Origin: DATHBR01 sp036389955
GTDB lineage: Bacteria; Myxococcota; Myxococcia; Myxococcales; Myxococcaceae
Reading direction: 5' to 3'
DNA length: 6,378 nt
Assembly: GCA_036389955.1 (NCBI GenBank)
Contig: DASVVJ010000990.1
Span: forward strand, 1-6,378
Positions 1 to 5,560 of the stretch are shown here, piece by piece. Numbering within the stretch: the first letter of the stretch is position 1; the number at the start of each line of letters is the position of its first letter. The position numbers and the translations under genes were made by a program. Below the pieces are notes generated by a model. The model saw only the letters and a program-made list of their open reading frames with translations. It made no database searches and had not been told where the DNA came from.

Positions 1-420
1 CTCGCCCAACGAGGTAATGCCCTGGGCAATCTGCATCATCCCGTCCTGCAGCAGCGAGGCCGCGCCGCGGGCCCGTCCCTCGGGAGTCCCCTGCTCGGTG
101 GCTCGGCTCACCGTGTCCGCGATGCCTCCCAGCGGCTGCGCGGGGAACTGCTCGCGGATGACGTTGAGCAGCGCGTTGACGTCCATCACCGTGTCGCGGA
201 TGACGGGCGCCATCTCTTCCCAGAGCGACAGATCCGCCCCCCCGGTGTCGGTGGAATCCGTCTCGTACTTCACCAGGTCCATGTCACTCAGCCGCGCGAT
301 GGCCTGTGCGGCGGCGGCATAGACCTTTCTCAACCGGGCCGCGAAGGCCGGGTCGGGAAGCGTCTGGAGGATCTGCTCGAGTCGCGGTGCGATGGGCGCC
401 GGAGTAGTTTCAGCGGACAC
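1..420 (-). CDS. Hypothetical helical protein, N-terminal part (runs off the left edge)
   Basis: I do not recognise this family. An uninterrupted minus-strand frame of 140 codons runs from a GTG at 420 to the window edge, so the C-terminus is missing. There is no ATG near the 5' end. A second in-frame GTG lies three codons upstream at 429, and neither has a clear Shine-Dalgarno sequence, so the start is uncertain. The visible part begins with a short Pro/Ala-rich stretch, then LEQILQTLPDPAFAARLRKVY (residues about 14-34) and further amphipathic helices with acidic turns (KYETDSTDTGGADLSLWEEM, residues 51-70). No signal peptide, membrane segment or cysteine is seen, so it is probably cytosolic and alpha-helical. 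Codon use is strongly GC-biased at third positions, as expected of a real gene here. It is divergent from the CorA gene, with 105 bp between them. The existence of the gene is fairly sure; its function is unknown. Confidence 0.7.
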   Translation of the reverse strand, partial: MSAETTPAPIAPRLEQILQTLPDPAFAARLRKVYAAAAQAIARLSDMDLVKYETDSTDTGGADLSLWEEMAPVIRDTVMDVNALLNVIREQFPAQPLGGIADTVSRATEQGTPEGRARGAASLLQDGMMQIAQGITSLGE

Positions 421-525
421 GGGGGTCACTCTAGACCGATCCGGAGCCGCTGGGTTCTCGACTTCGCACCCGGTTGGTTCTAGCAATCGCGCACCAGTCA
501 TCATTTCCGCCCGGAGTGCCGCACC
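421..525. promoter_or_regulatory. Divergent intergenic region between the hypothetical gene and corA
   Basis: This 105-bp gap separates two divergent starts and must hold the promoter of at least the plus-strand unit. It is somewhat more AT-rich than the flanking genes around 470-510. I cannot identify a convincing -35/-10 pair or a sigma-54 GG-N10-GC element in either direction. The only confident signal is a ribosome binding site, GGAG at 513-516, nine bases before the corA ATG. Confidence 0.4.
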
Positions 526-1470
526 ATGAAGATACAGGTCTGTCTCCTCCACGAGGGACGCGTCCTCACCGGAGGTGAGGAACTCATCGAGCGGCCGGGC
601 CACAAGTGGATCGACGTGGAGGGTCCTACCGAAGAGGCCATGCTGCGGCTGAGCGAGCGCTTCAAGCTGCACAAGCTGGCCGTCGAGGACTGCCTGCACC
701 TGGACCAGCGCCCCAAGCTCGAGGAGTACCCCGAGCACCAGTTCATCGTCCTCCAAGGCTTCACCTCCGCCAAGGACGTCTGCGACCTGACCCTACACGA
801 GCACCATTTCTTCCTGGGTCCGGACTGGCTGATCAGCGTCCACGAGCTGCCCTTCGAGGCGCTCGACGAGGTGCGCCGCCGGGTGTCGAACGATCCGCGA
901 GCAACGCTGGAGCGGGGAGCCGACTTCGTCCTCTACCTGCTGGCGGATGCGCTGGTGGACCGGCAATTCCCCATCCTGGACACCTTCAGCGACGAGCTGG
1001 AGGACCTGGAGGTGGCCATCTTCGAGAAGCCGGAGAAGGCCCAGCTTCAGCGCATCTTCGAGATGAAACGGATGCTGGTGACGTTCCGGCGTGTGCTCTC
1101 GCCGCAACGGGACGTGGTGGGGCTGATGGCCCGCCGGGGCATCCCGTACGTGAACGAGCGCACCACGCTGTACTTCCGGGATGTCTACGATCACCTCGTC
1201 CGGCTGTACGAGCAGATCGACGCCGGGCGGGACATCGTCGGCAACGTGATGGACGGCTACCTGTCCATGGTGGCCAACAAGACGAGCGACATCAGCAAGC
1301 AGCTCACCATCTTCTCCACCCTGTTCCTGCCGCTGTCGTTCATCGTGGGGTTCTTCGGCCAGAACTTCGAGGTGCTGTCGGCCAAAGGTTTCTATTACGC
1401 CATGTGGGCGATGATCGTCCTGTTCCCCATCGCGCTCATCTTCTGGTTCAGGCACAAGAAGTGGATCTGA
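526..1470 (+). CDS. corA: CorA-family divalent metal ion transporter (GQN variant)
   Basis: This is an inner-membrane channel of the CorA family, which typically admits Mg2+ (also Co2+/Ni2+) as a homopentamer. Its 314 residues match the usual length. The N-terminal cytoplasmic region holds WIDVEGPTEE (about 28-37) and LAVEDCLHLDQRPKLEEYPE, a block typical of the family. A long helical stalk follows, with YFRDVYDHLVR at 216-226. Two C-terminal membrane segments lie at about 261-279 and 290-307, and the protein ends in a basic RHKKW tail. The signature after the first membrane helix reads F-G-Q-N-F (G278, Q279, N280) where classical CorA has GMN. The ATG at 526 is supported by GGAG at 513-516. 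An alpha/beta hydrolase gene follows after 16 bp, probably in the same transcript. Family assignment is secure; ion specificity is not, because the selectivity motif differs and related members (ZntB-like) move Zn2+. Confidence 0.93.
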   Translation: MKIQVCLLHEGRVLTGGEELIERPGHKWIDVEGPTEEAMLRLSERFKLHKLAVEDCLHLDQRPKLEEYPEHQFIVLQGFTSAKDVCDLTLHEHHFFLGPDWLISVHELPFEALDEVRRRVSNDPRATLERGADFVLYLLADALVDRQFPILDTFSDELEDLEVAIFEKPEKAQLQRIFEMKRMLVTFRRVLSPQRDVVGLMARRGIPYVNERTTLYFRDVYDHLVRLYEQIDAGRDIVGNVMDGYLSMVANKTSDISKQLTIFSTLFLPLSFIVGFFGQNFEVLSAKGFYYAMWAMIVLFPIALIFWFRHKKWI

Positions 1471-1476
1471 GCTTCC

Positions 1477-1482
1477 AGGAGG
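1477..1482 (+). promoter_or_regulatory. Ribosome binding site of the alpha/beta hydrolase gene
   Basis: A perfect AGGAGG lies in the 16-bp gap after corA. It is 4 bases before the GTG at 1487 and 13 bases before the in-frame GTG at 1496. The first spacing is short and the second long, so the two starts are hard to separate; 1487 is preferred because it is nearer the usual range. Confidence 0.7.
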
Positions 1483-1486
1483 CACC

Positions 1487-2278
1487 GTGCTGACCGTGAC
1501 CGTCGATGGCGTTGCGCTGCACTACCGGGACGTGGGCCAGGGGCTGCCCGTGCTGCTGCTCCATGCCTTCCCGCTGCACGGGGCGGCGTTCGACAAGCAG
1601 GTGGCGGCGCTGTCGGGCCGCTACCGCTTCATCGTCCCGGACCACCGGGGCTTCGGGCAGAGCCGGCTCGGCCAGGGGCTCACGGAGCCCTCGCGAATTG
1701 CCCAGGACGCGCTCGCGCTGTTGGATGCGTTGAAGATCGACTCGGCGGTGGTGGGCGGAGTGTCCATGGGCGGGTACGCGGCCATGGCGCTGCTGCGCGA
1801 GGACGCGGGGCGGGTACGGGGCCTGGTGCTGGTGGACACCCAGGCCCTCGCGGATGACGAGGCAGGCCGGGCGCGGCGCGAGGCCTCGGCCCAGGAGGCG
1901 CTGGATAAGGGTGTGGAGCCGCTCGTCCAGACGCTGCTGCCGAAGCTGGTGGCGGCGGGCCCGGACTCTCCGGTGGGCCGGGAGGTGGCGGCGATGATGC
2001 GCGAGGCTTCGCCCCAGGCGGTAGCGGCGGCCCAACGCGGCATGGCCCTGCGGGCGGACAGCAAGGACATCCTCGCGCGCTACGCGGGCCCAGCGCTCGT
2101 CATCGTGGGCGAGCACGACCCGGTCACGCCACTGGAGAAGGCCCAGCAGATGGCGGGCCTCGTCTCCGGGGCGAAGCTGGAGATCATCCCCGGCGCGGGA
2201 CACCTGCCCAACCAAGAGCAGCCCGAGCGCTTCAATGAGGTGCTCGACGGCTTCCTGGCCTCGCTCGCTCCCTCCTGA
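1487..2278 (+). CDS. Alpha/beta-fold hydrolase
   Basis: This is a 263-residue cytosolic alpha/beta hydrolase of the small single-domain type (esterase, lactonase and 3-oxoadipate enol-lactonase-like enzymes). The strand/oxyanion block PVLLLHAFPLHG is at 21-32 and PDHRGFGQS at 51-59. The nucleophile elbow G-V-S-M-G-G places Ser93 as nucleophile. GEHDPVTP gives Asp211 as the acid, and GAGHLPNQEQP gives His239, so the triad is complete. A helical cap of about 120-195, rich in Ala and Arg, covers the substrate site. No signal peptide is present. It starts with GTG behind a perfect AGGAGG, 16 bp after corA, and is probably co-transcribed with it. Its stop codon directly abuts the stop of the convergent lipoprotein gene. 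The substrate cannot be inferred; similarity to beta-ketoadipate enol-lactonase (PcaD) is general to the family, and no catechol-pathway genes are nearby. Confidence 0.92.
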   Translation: MLTVTVDGVALHYRDVGQGLPVLLLHAFPLHGAAFDKQVAALSGRYRFIVPDHRGFGQSRLGQGLTEPSRIAQDALALLDALKIDSAVVGGVSMGGYAAMALLREDAGRVRGLVLVDTQALADDEAGRARREASAQEALDKGVEPLVQTLLPKLVAAGPDSPVGREVAAMMREASPQAVAAAQRGMALRADSKDILARYAGPALVIVGEHDPVTPLEKAQQMAGLVSGAKLEIIPGAGHLPNQEQPERFNEVLDGFLASLAPS

Positions 2279-2842
2279 TCAGGGAGAAGGCGCGGCGCTG
2301 TCGCGGTCCTTGATCACCAACGAGGTGAAGCTCCGGCGCCCATCCGAGCGCGTCACCTTGAGCAGGTAGAGGCCAGGCTCCCAGTCGTCGGCGACCTCGA
2401 AGGCGAAGGTCTTCTGCTCTGGGCACGGGGCCACGGCCCCCACCGTGGCCTGCGCGCAGGCCTGCCGCGGAGATACCGCGTAGGTGCCCCCGTTCCAGAC
2501 CCGGAGCGCTCCCGCGCCTCCATAGAAGCCCAGGCGGAAGACCTCGGCCCGCACCGTGGTGGTGTCGCGGGAGGAGACCTCCACCGCGATCTCCTCACCG
2601 GCCAGCGCGCTCTGCCTGGACGTCTTCACCTCCAACTGCGCGGCGCTCGCGGGCTTGCCCTTGCGCCAGGAGGGATCCCCAGGGGGAGCAGGCTCCGCCA
2701 CCGGCGCATCCACACCCTTTGCTTTCCGGGCGGAGGCACGAGCGACGCGCCGCCCCTCATTCCGAGGACTTGCGTCCGCTTCCTGACACCCCACCCACAG
2801 CACCAACAAGGCCCCCAGGCCCACTGCACGCCACCCGGCCAT
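2279..2842 (-). CDS. Putative lipoprotein with stand-alone DMFase-like beta-sandwich domain
   Basis: The protein has 187 residues from the ATG at 2842. A GTG at 2863 would add seven residues (MWGWGVG) but spoils a normal signal peptide and has no ribosome site. From the ATG, MAGWR is followed by a hydrophobic stretch ending L-W-V-G-C, with Cys19 the likely lipidation site; Trp at -3 is unusual. A charged, Pro-rich linker (about 20-70) precedes a beta-rich domain at about 70-179. That domain contains VFRLGFYGGAGA (101-112) and DDWEPGLYLLKVT (152-164), then RSFTSLVIKD. By family knowledge these motifs match the beta-sandwich region of N,N-dimethylformamidase beta-subunit-like proteins (patterns like RLGWYGG and NWxxGVYLxKL). 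The catalytic part that normally follows is absent: the protein stops about 8 residues after the domain. Cys129 and Cys140 could form a disulfide. It is the last gene of the minus-strand cluster. Likely a periplasmic or outer-membrane binding/structural protein, which is inference. Confidence 0.78.
   Translation of the reverse strand: MAGWRAVGLGALLVLWVGCQEADASPRNEGRRVARASARKAKGVDAPVAEPAPPGDPSWRKGKPASAAQLEVKTSRQSALAGEEIAVEVSSRDTTTVRAEVFRLGFYGGAGALRVWNGGTYAVSPRQACAQATVGAVAPCPEQKTFAFEVADDWEPGLYLLKVTRSDGRRSFTSLVIKDRDSAAPSP
2429..2450. other. Strong GC hairpin inside the lipoprotein gene
   Basis: GGCCACGG (2429-2436) and CCGTGGCC (2443-2450) form a perfect 8-bp stem with a 6-base loop. The 12-base palindrome CCTGCGCGCAGG follows at 2449-2460. 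There is no T tract on either strand, so it is not a canonical intrinsic terminator. It could slow polymerase arriving from the convergent hydrolase gene about 150 bp away, which has no terminator of its own. Confidence 0.4.
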
Positions 2843-2863
2843 CCCCACCCCCCACCCCCACAC
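2831..2863 (-). promoter_or_regulatory. Predicted G-quadruplex over ribosome site and start codon
   Basis: On the coding (minus) strand four G runs of 5, 6, 4 and 3 bases occur at 2859-2855, 2853-2848, 2846-2843 and 2836-2834. Their loops are T, T and six bases, and the six-base loop contains the ATG of the lipoprotein gene. This meets the usual G3+N1-7 pattern. The G4-6 runs are also the only possible ribosome binding site for the ATG at 2842, so folding of the mRNA could limit translation. The pattern is seen; its folding is inferred. Confidence 0.45.
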
Positions 2864-2944
2864 CTGAGGAGAAGGTAGGCACAGACCGCCCGCCCGCCAA
2901 GCCGGGTGGTCTTCGGCTGGGGTGCGGCCGATCAGCGCCGGAAG
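2864..2944 (-). other. Intergenic gap between the two lipoprotein genes
   Basis: The gap holds an imperfect inverted repeat, GACCGCCCG (2884-2892) and CGGGTGGTC (2903-2911), with nine positions and a 10-base loop. On the minus strand one pair is an A-C mismatch and no U tract follows, so I do not call a terminator. The nine bases GTGCCTACC (minus strand, 2882-2874) recur just upstream of the kinase start. No promoter was recognised. Confidence 0.35.
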
Positions 2945-3322
2945 TTACTTCTGGCAAATAATCTCGGTGCCAAGATTGGAGCAGGAGACACACGTCTCGG
3001 TCTGCACGAGGACACCCATCCGGCACTCGAGCACGGCCTCGCCATCGTCCCGGCACAGGCCCCTGCCCTCGGCACTGAGCGCGCAGTTGTCGCCCGCCCT
3101 GTTGTTCGTGGTGTCACACTTGATGGACCCGTTCGCCTCCTGGCAGCCGGAGATCCCCCGGCAGGGCAGAGCGCGCCATTGGCTCTGGCGGCACTCCAGC
3201 GCCTCCTGGTCACTGCTGCAGATGTAGCCACTGCCTTCACAGGAGTCGCCAGCGCCAGGGCCACCACAGGCGGGAAGGAAAAGAAAGCCAACGAGCGGAA
3301 GGAGCGCGAGGAAGCGGTTCAT
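2945..3322 (-). CDS. Cysteine-rich lipoprotein with two six-Cys modules
   Basis: The protein has 125 residues from the ATG at 3322, which gives a textbook lipoprotein signal: MNRF, a hydrophobic core, then the lipobox L-P-A-C with Cys19. An in-frame TTG at 3361, overlapping the upstream stop, would add 13 residues ahead of the signal and is less likely, though no strong ribosome site precedes either start. The mature part has twelve further cysteines in two similar units. Module 1 (about 26-70) has Cys28, 35, 44, 54, 60 and 69; module 2 (about 78-124) has Cys80, 90, 100, 111, 114 and 123. Both begin GD-S/N-C and share EA-(V)-LECR, indicating an internal duplication. Six disulfides are plausible, implying an oxidising location outside the cytoplasm. 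Such small Cys-rich lipoproteins are common in myxobacteria, but I know no assigned function. It lies 35 bp downstream of the dipeptidase gene on the same strand. Confidence 0.85.
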   Translation of the reverse strand: MNRFLALLPLVGFLFLPACGGPGAGDSCEGSGYICSSDQEALECRQSQWRALPCRGISGCQEANGSIKCDTTNNRAGDNCALSAEGRGLCRDDGEAVLECRMGVLVQTETCVSCSNLGTEIICQK

Positions 3323-3357
3323 GCGGGCGGTGACTATTCCGGGCCTGGACGGGCGGG

Positions 3358-4365
3358 TCAACCACCGCCGAGTGTCTCCCGGAAGAAGCGTCGGAAGTTG
3401 CCTCCGAGAATCCGCTCCACCCAGGCCTCCGGGTGGCGGCGCAGAAGCACCTCGGTCAGCTTGGGCAGATCCGTCACATCGCGCATGCCCTTGGGGAGCG
3501 CCACCATGCCGTCGTAGTCCGAGCCGATGCCGACGCCCTCCTCTCCCATGACCTTCACGGCGTGCTCGATGTGGCGGACGACGTCATCGAAGGTATCGCC
3601 GCCCAGGTAGACGGGGGCGAGGATGATGCCCACCACCCCTCCGCGCTCGGCGATGCGCCGCAGCGACTCATCCGAGAGGTTGCGCCACCCTCCCCCAGCC
3701 TCCCGCACCCCCGTATGCGAGGAGAAAAACCGCACGGAGGGCACGGCGAACAATTCCTCCAGGGTGCGCTCGGAGGCATGGGCCACGTCCACGCTCAGGC
3801 CCACGCGAGCCATCTCCGCCACCACCTCATGCCCCAGGGGCGTGAGGCCGCGGTTGCCCATCATCGGGAAGGAAGAGCCGCCCAGATCATTGTTAGAGAG
3901 GTGGGTCAGCCCCATGAAGCGCACCCCGCGCTGGTGCAGCTCCGCCAGACGCTCCACACGCCCTTCGATGGCATGGCCGCCCTCGACTCCGAGGACGGCG
4001 GACAGTCGGCCCTGAGCGAGGTTGTCCTCCAACATGGCGGCGGTGGTGGTGATGCGCGCCTGGCCCTCGGAGCGGCGGCAGAACTCAGCGAGCCGGTCGA
4101 TCTGCCACACCGCCCGGGACCACTCGCTCGAGCGGGCCTCACGGGGCCAGCCGCGCCAGGTGGCGAACACCGGGAAGCCGCCGATGAAGGGAAAGCCACG
4201 GGTAACAAGGGTGAAGCACTGCAGCTTCACCCCTGCCTCCCGCAGCCGGGGAAAGTCCACATGTCCTTCGTCAGAGCGGACACACAGGTCGCGGTTCCAC
4301 ATGAGCGAATCCGCGTGGCCATCCGCGATACACCAGCGCCGGTGGAGTTCCTTCACATCGCTCAT
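3358..4365 (-). CDS. Peptidase M19 (membrane/renal dipeptidase family) protein
   Basis: This is a metallo-dipeptidase of the amidohydrolase superfamily (peptidase M19), whose members cleave dipeptides, including ones with a D-residue at the C-terminal position, using two Zn2+ ions. It has 335 residues, normal for bacterial members. All expected ligands can be placed: His17 and Asp19 in DGHADS, Glu128 in GVEGGH, His196 in DVAHAS and His217 in SSHTGVRE. The substrate arginine R228 (WRNLSDE) and the catalytic aspartate Asp283 (GSDYDG) are also present. It ends with the typical GGNFRRFFRE helix. No signal peptide or membrane anchor is visible, so it is probably cytosolic. The ATG at 4365 has only a weak ribosome site. 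It lies 53 bp after the kinase stop and 35 bp before the Cys-rich lipoprotein start, in a likely operon. Roles could be dipeptide salvage, peptidoglycan D-amino-acid peptide turnover or tailoring of a natural product; context does not decide. Confidence 0.93.
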   Translation of the reverse strand: MSDVKELHRRWCIADGHADSLMWNRDLCVRSDEGHVDFPRLREAGVKLQCFTLVTRGFPFIGGFPVFATWRGWPREARSSEWSRAVWQIDRLAEFCRRSEGQARITTTAAMLEDNLAQGRLSAVLGVEGGHAIEGRVERLAELHQRGVRFMGLTHLSNNDLGGSSFPMMGNRGLTPLGHEVVAEMARVGLSVDVAHASERTLEELFAVPSVRFFSSHTGVREAGGGWRNLSDESLRRIAERGGVVGIILAPVYLGGDTFDDVVRHIEHAVKVMGEEGVGIGSDYDGMVALPKGMRDVTDLPKLTEVLLRRHPEAWVERILGGNFRRFFRETLGGG

Positions 4366-4418
4366 GGCCGGAAGTTTCGAACCTCGGGCCCTTCAGAACA
4401 AGCGCGGACTGGCCCCTT

Positions 4419-5546
4419 TCAGAGGCGGGGTCTTCGCGGACTCTTCGGGGGAGCCCTGGGGAACTCCTCCTCCTCTGGAAGCTCGGCGCCACCGTTGCGC
4501 ACAATGGCATCACTGCGCACCTGGGCCATCTCCGCCTCCACATCCAGGGGGCCATAGCAGCGCCCGGTGCCTCCCAGAAAGGCCCAGAGCTCGTCCCGCA
4601 TCTCCTGCCCCGTCTGGAACCGTTCGGCCGGAGCGCGCCGGAGCGCCCGGGTGATGATGGCCCGCATGGGCGCGGACAGCCCACGGGTGGCACGCTCCAC
4701 GTGTTCTGGGCGGAAGCGCTCCATGCGCATGGCCATCTCCGGCGCGGTCAGCCAGCTCTGCTCTTCGCTGACCAGGCACTCCTGGACCGCATTGGGAGGG
4801 CCCGCCATCCGCATGGCTTGTTCCACCTCCTCCAGGTCGAGCAGGTGTCGCCCCGTCACCATTTCCAGGAGCACCACCCCCAGGGAGAACAGGTCAGACC
4901 GGGCGTCCAGCGGCTCGAGCATGAGGTACTCCGGGGAGGAGTAAGCAATGTCGCCCTTGAGCAGAGGGCCCACCGTCGCCATGCGGCCTTCCATGTTCGA
5001 GTAAGCCACGGCGAAGTCGGTGAGCTTGACGCGTCCGCGCAGGGTCAGCCGGATGTTCCGGGGGCTGACGTCGCGGTGAACGATGCCCAGCGGCCGTCCC
5101 TGTTCATCGCTCAGCGTGTGGGCATAGTGCAGCGCATCGGCCACCTCGCCCACGATATAAGCGGCGAACGCTTCGGACAGGGGCGCGGCGCGCATGGCGG
5201 CCAGATTGAGCACGTCCCCCAGGGAGCTGCCGTGCGGGTGCTCCATGACGATATGGGGAACCCCATCATGCATGCGCACCAGGTACACCTGGGCAATGCA
5301 CGGGTGGTTGAACTGCATGATGAGCTTCACCTCATCCAGGAGTCGGGCGCACGCGACTGCATTGGTGGGCTCATGCAGGCGCTTGACGATCACCGAGCTG
5401 CCCAGGGTACCCGCGTACCTGCGGCGCGCCAGCAAGACTTCGCCATTGCTGGTGGCCCCCAGGTAGCGAAGCAGCTCGTAAGTGGTGGCACCGGCCGAAA
5501 AGAGAACGATGGGCTTGGACGTAGGATGCTCTGGGCTTGAAGACAT
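4419..5546 (-). CDS. Soluble Ser/Thr protein kinase (Hanks type, DFA variant)
   Basis: This is a eukaryotic-like Ser/Thr kinase of 375 residues from the ATG at 5546. That start is favoured over the GTG at 5570 because AAGGAG (minus strand, 5560-5555) lies 8 bases before the ATG. The nucleotide loop is degenerate: G30-A-T-S-N-G35-E-V lacks the middle glycine of GxGxxG. Other key residues are present: Lys55 (VIVKRL), Glu72 of helix C, H157-R-D159 with Asn164 in HRDVSPRN, and metal-binding Asp177. The next motif reads D-F-A rather than D-F-G (Ala179). The activation segment ends YSSPE (Glu206), then DARSDLFSLGV (Asp218) and AERF (Arg309). The C-terminal 45 residues form a short tail with a run of Glu and then Pro/Arg. 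No membrane segment or sensor domain is present, so it is cytosolic. It leads a minus-strand series that continues into the dipeptidase gene 53 bp on. Probably active, but the two motif changes leave doubt; targets are unknown. Confidence 0.94.
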   Translation of the reverse strand: MSSSPEHPTSKPIVLFSAGATTYELLRYLGATSNGEVLLARRRYAGTLGSSVIVKRLHEPTNAVACARLLDEVKLIMQFNHPCIAQVYLVRMHDGVPHIVMEHPHGSSLGDVLNLAAMRAAPLSEAFAAYIVGEVADALHYAHTLSDEQGRPLGIVHRDVSPRNIRLTLRGRVKLTDFAVAYSNMEGRMATVGPLLKGDIAYSSPEYLMLEPLDARSDLFSLGVVLLEMVTGRHLLDLEEVEQAMRMAGPPNAVQECLVSEEQSWLTAPEMAMRMERFRPEHVERATRGLSAPMRAIITRALRRAPAERFQTGQEMRDELWAFLGGTGRCYGPLDVEAEMAQVRSDAIVRNGGAELPEEEEFPRAPPKSPRRPRL

Positions 5547-5554
5547 CTCGTGCA

Positions 5555-5560
5555 CTCCTT
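5555..5560 (-). promoter_or_regulatory. Ribosome binding site of the kinase gene
   Basis: AAGGAG on the minus strand, 8 bases before the ATG at 5546. It decides the start over the GTG at 5570, which lies upstream of it. The motif GTGCCTACC sits one base upstream of this site. Confidence 0.8.

Noticed and set aside
17..322. 101-codon plus-strand frame at the left edge
   Set aside because: The minus strand has a longer continuous frame with more protein-like composition; this one is Ser/Arg/Pro/Cys-rich.
421..525. Candidate sigma-70 promoter beginning TTGGTT near 473
   Set aside because: No acceptable -10 hexamer at 16-19 bp spacing; myxobacterial promoters are poorly predicted by eye.
793..1485. 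230-codon minus-strand frame opposite corA
   Set aside because: Antisense shadow; the opposite strand has clear CorA family motifs and a ribosome binding site.
606..1493. 295-codon plus-strand frame overlapping corA
   Set aside because: Out-of-frame Arg/Pro/Ala-rich shadow of corA with no domain.
1448..2215. 255-codon minus-strand open frame
   Set aside because: Antisense to the alpha/beta hydrolase with its complete catalytic triad; Arg/His/Gln-rich shadow.
2884..2911. Inverted repeat as a terminator between the two lipoprotein genes
   Set aside because: On the relevant strand it has an internal A-C mismatch, a 10-base loop and no U tract.
3433..4557. 374-codon plus-strand open frame
   Set aside because: It is antisense to the dipeptidase gene, which has every M19 ligand, and extends into the 3' end of the kinase gene; the translation is His/Gly/Ala-rich with no recognisable motif, typical of GC-rich shadow frames.
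4701..5540. 279-codon plus-strand open frame
   Set aside because: Antisense to the kinase gene; composition (many His, Gln, Arg) mirrors the third-position GC bias of the real gene.
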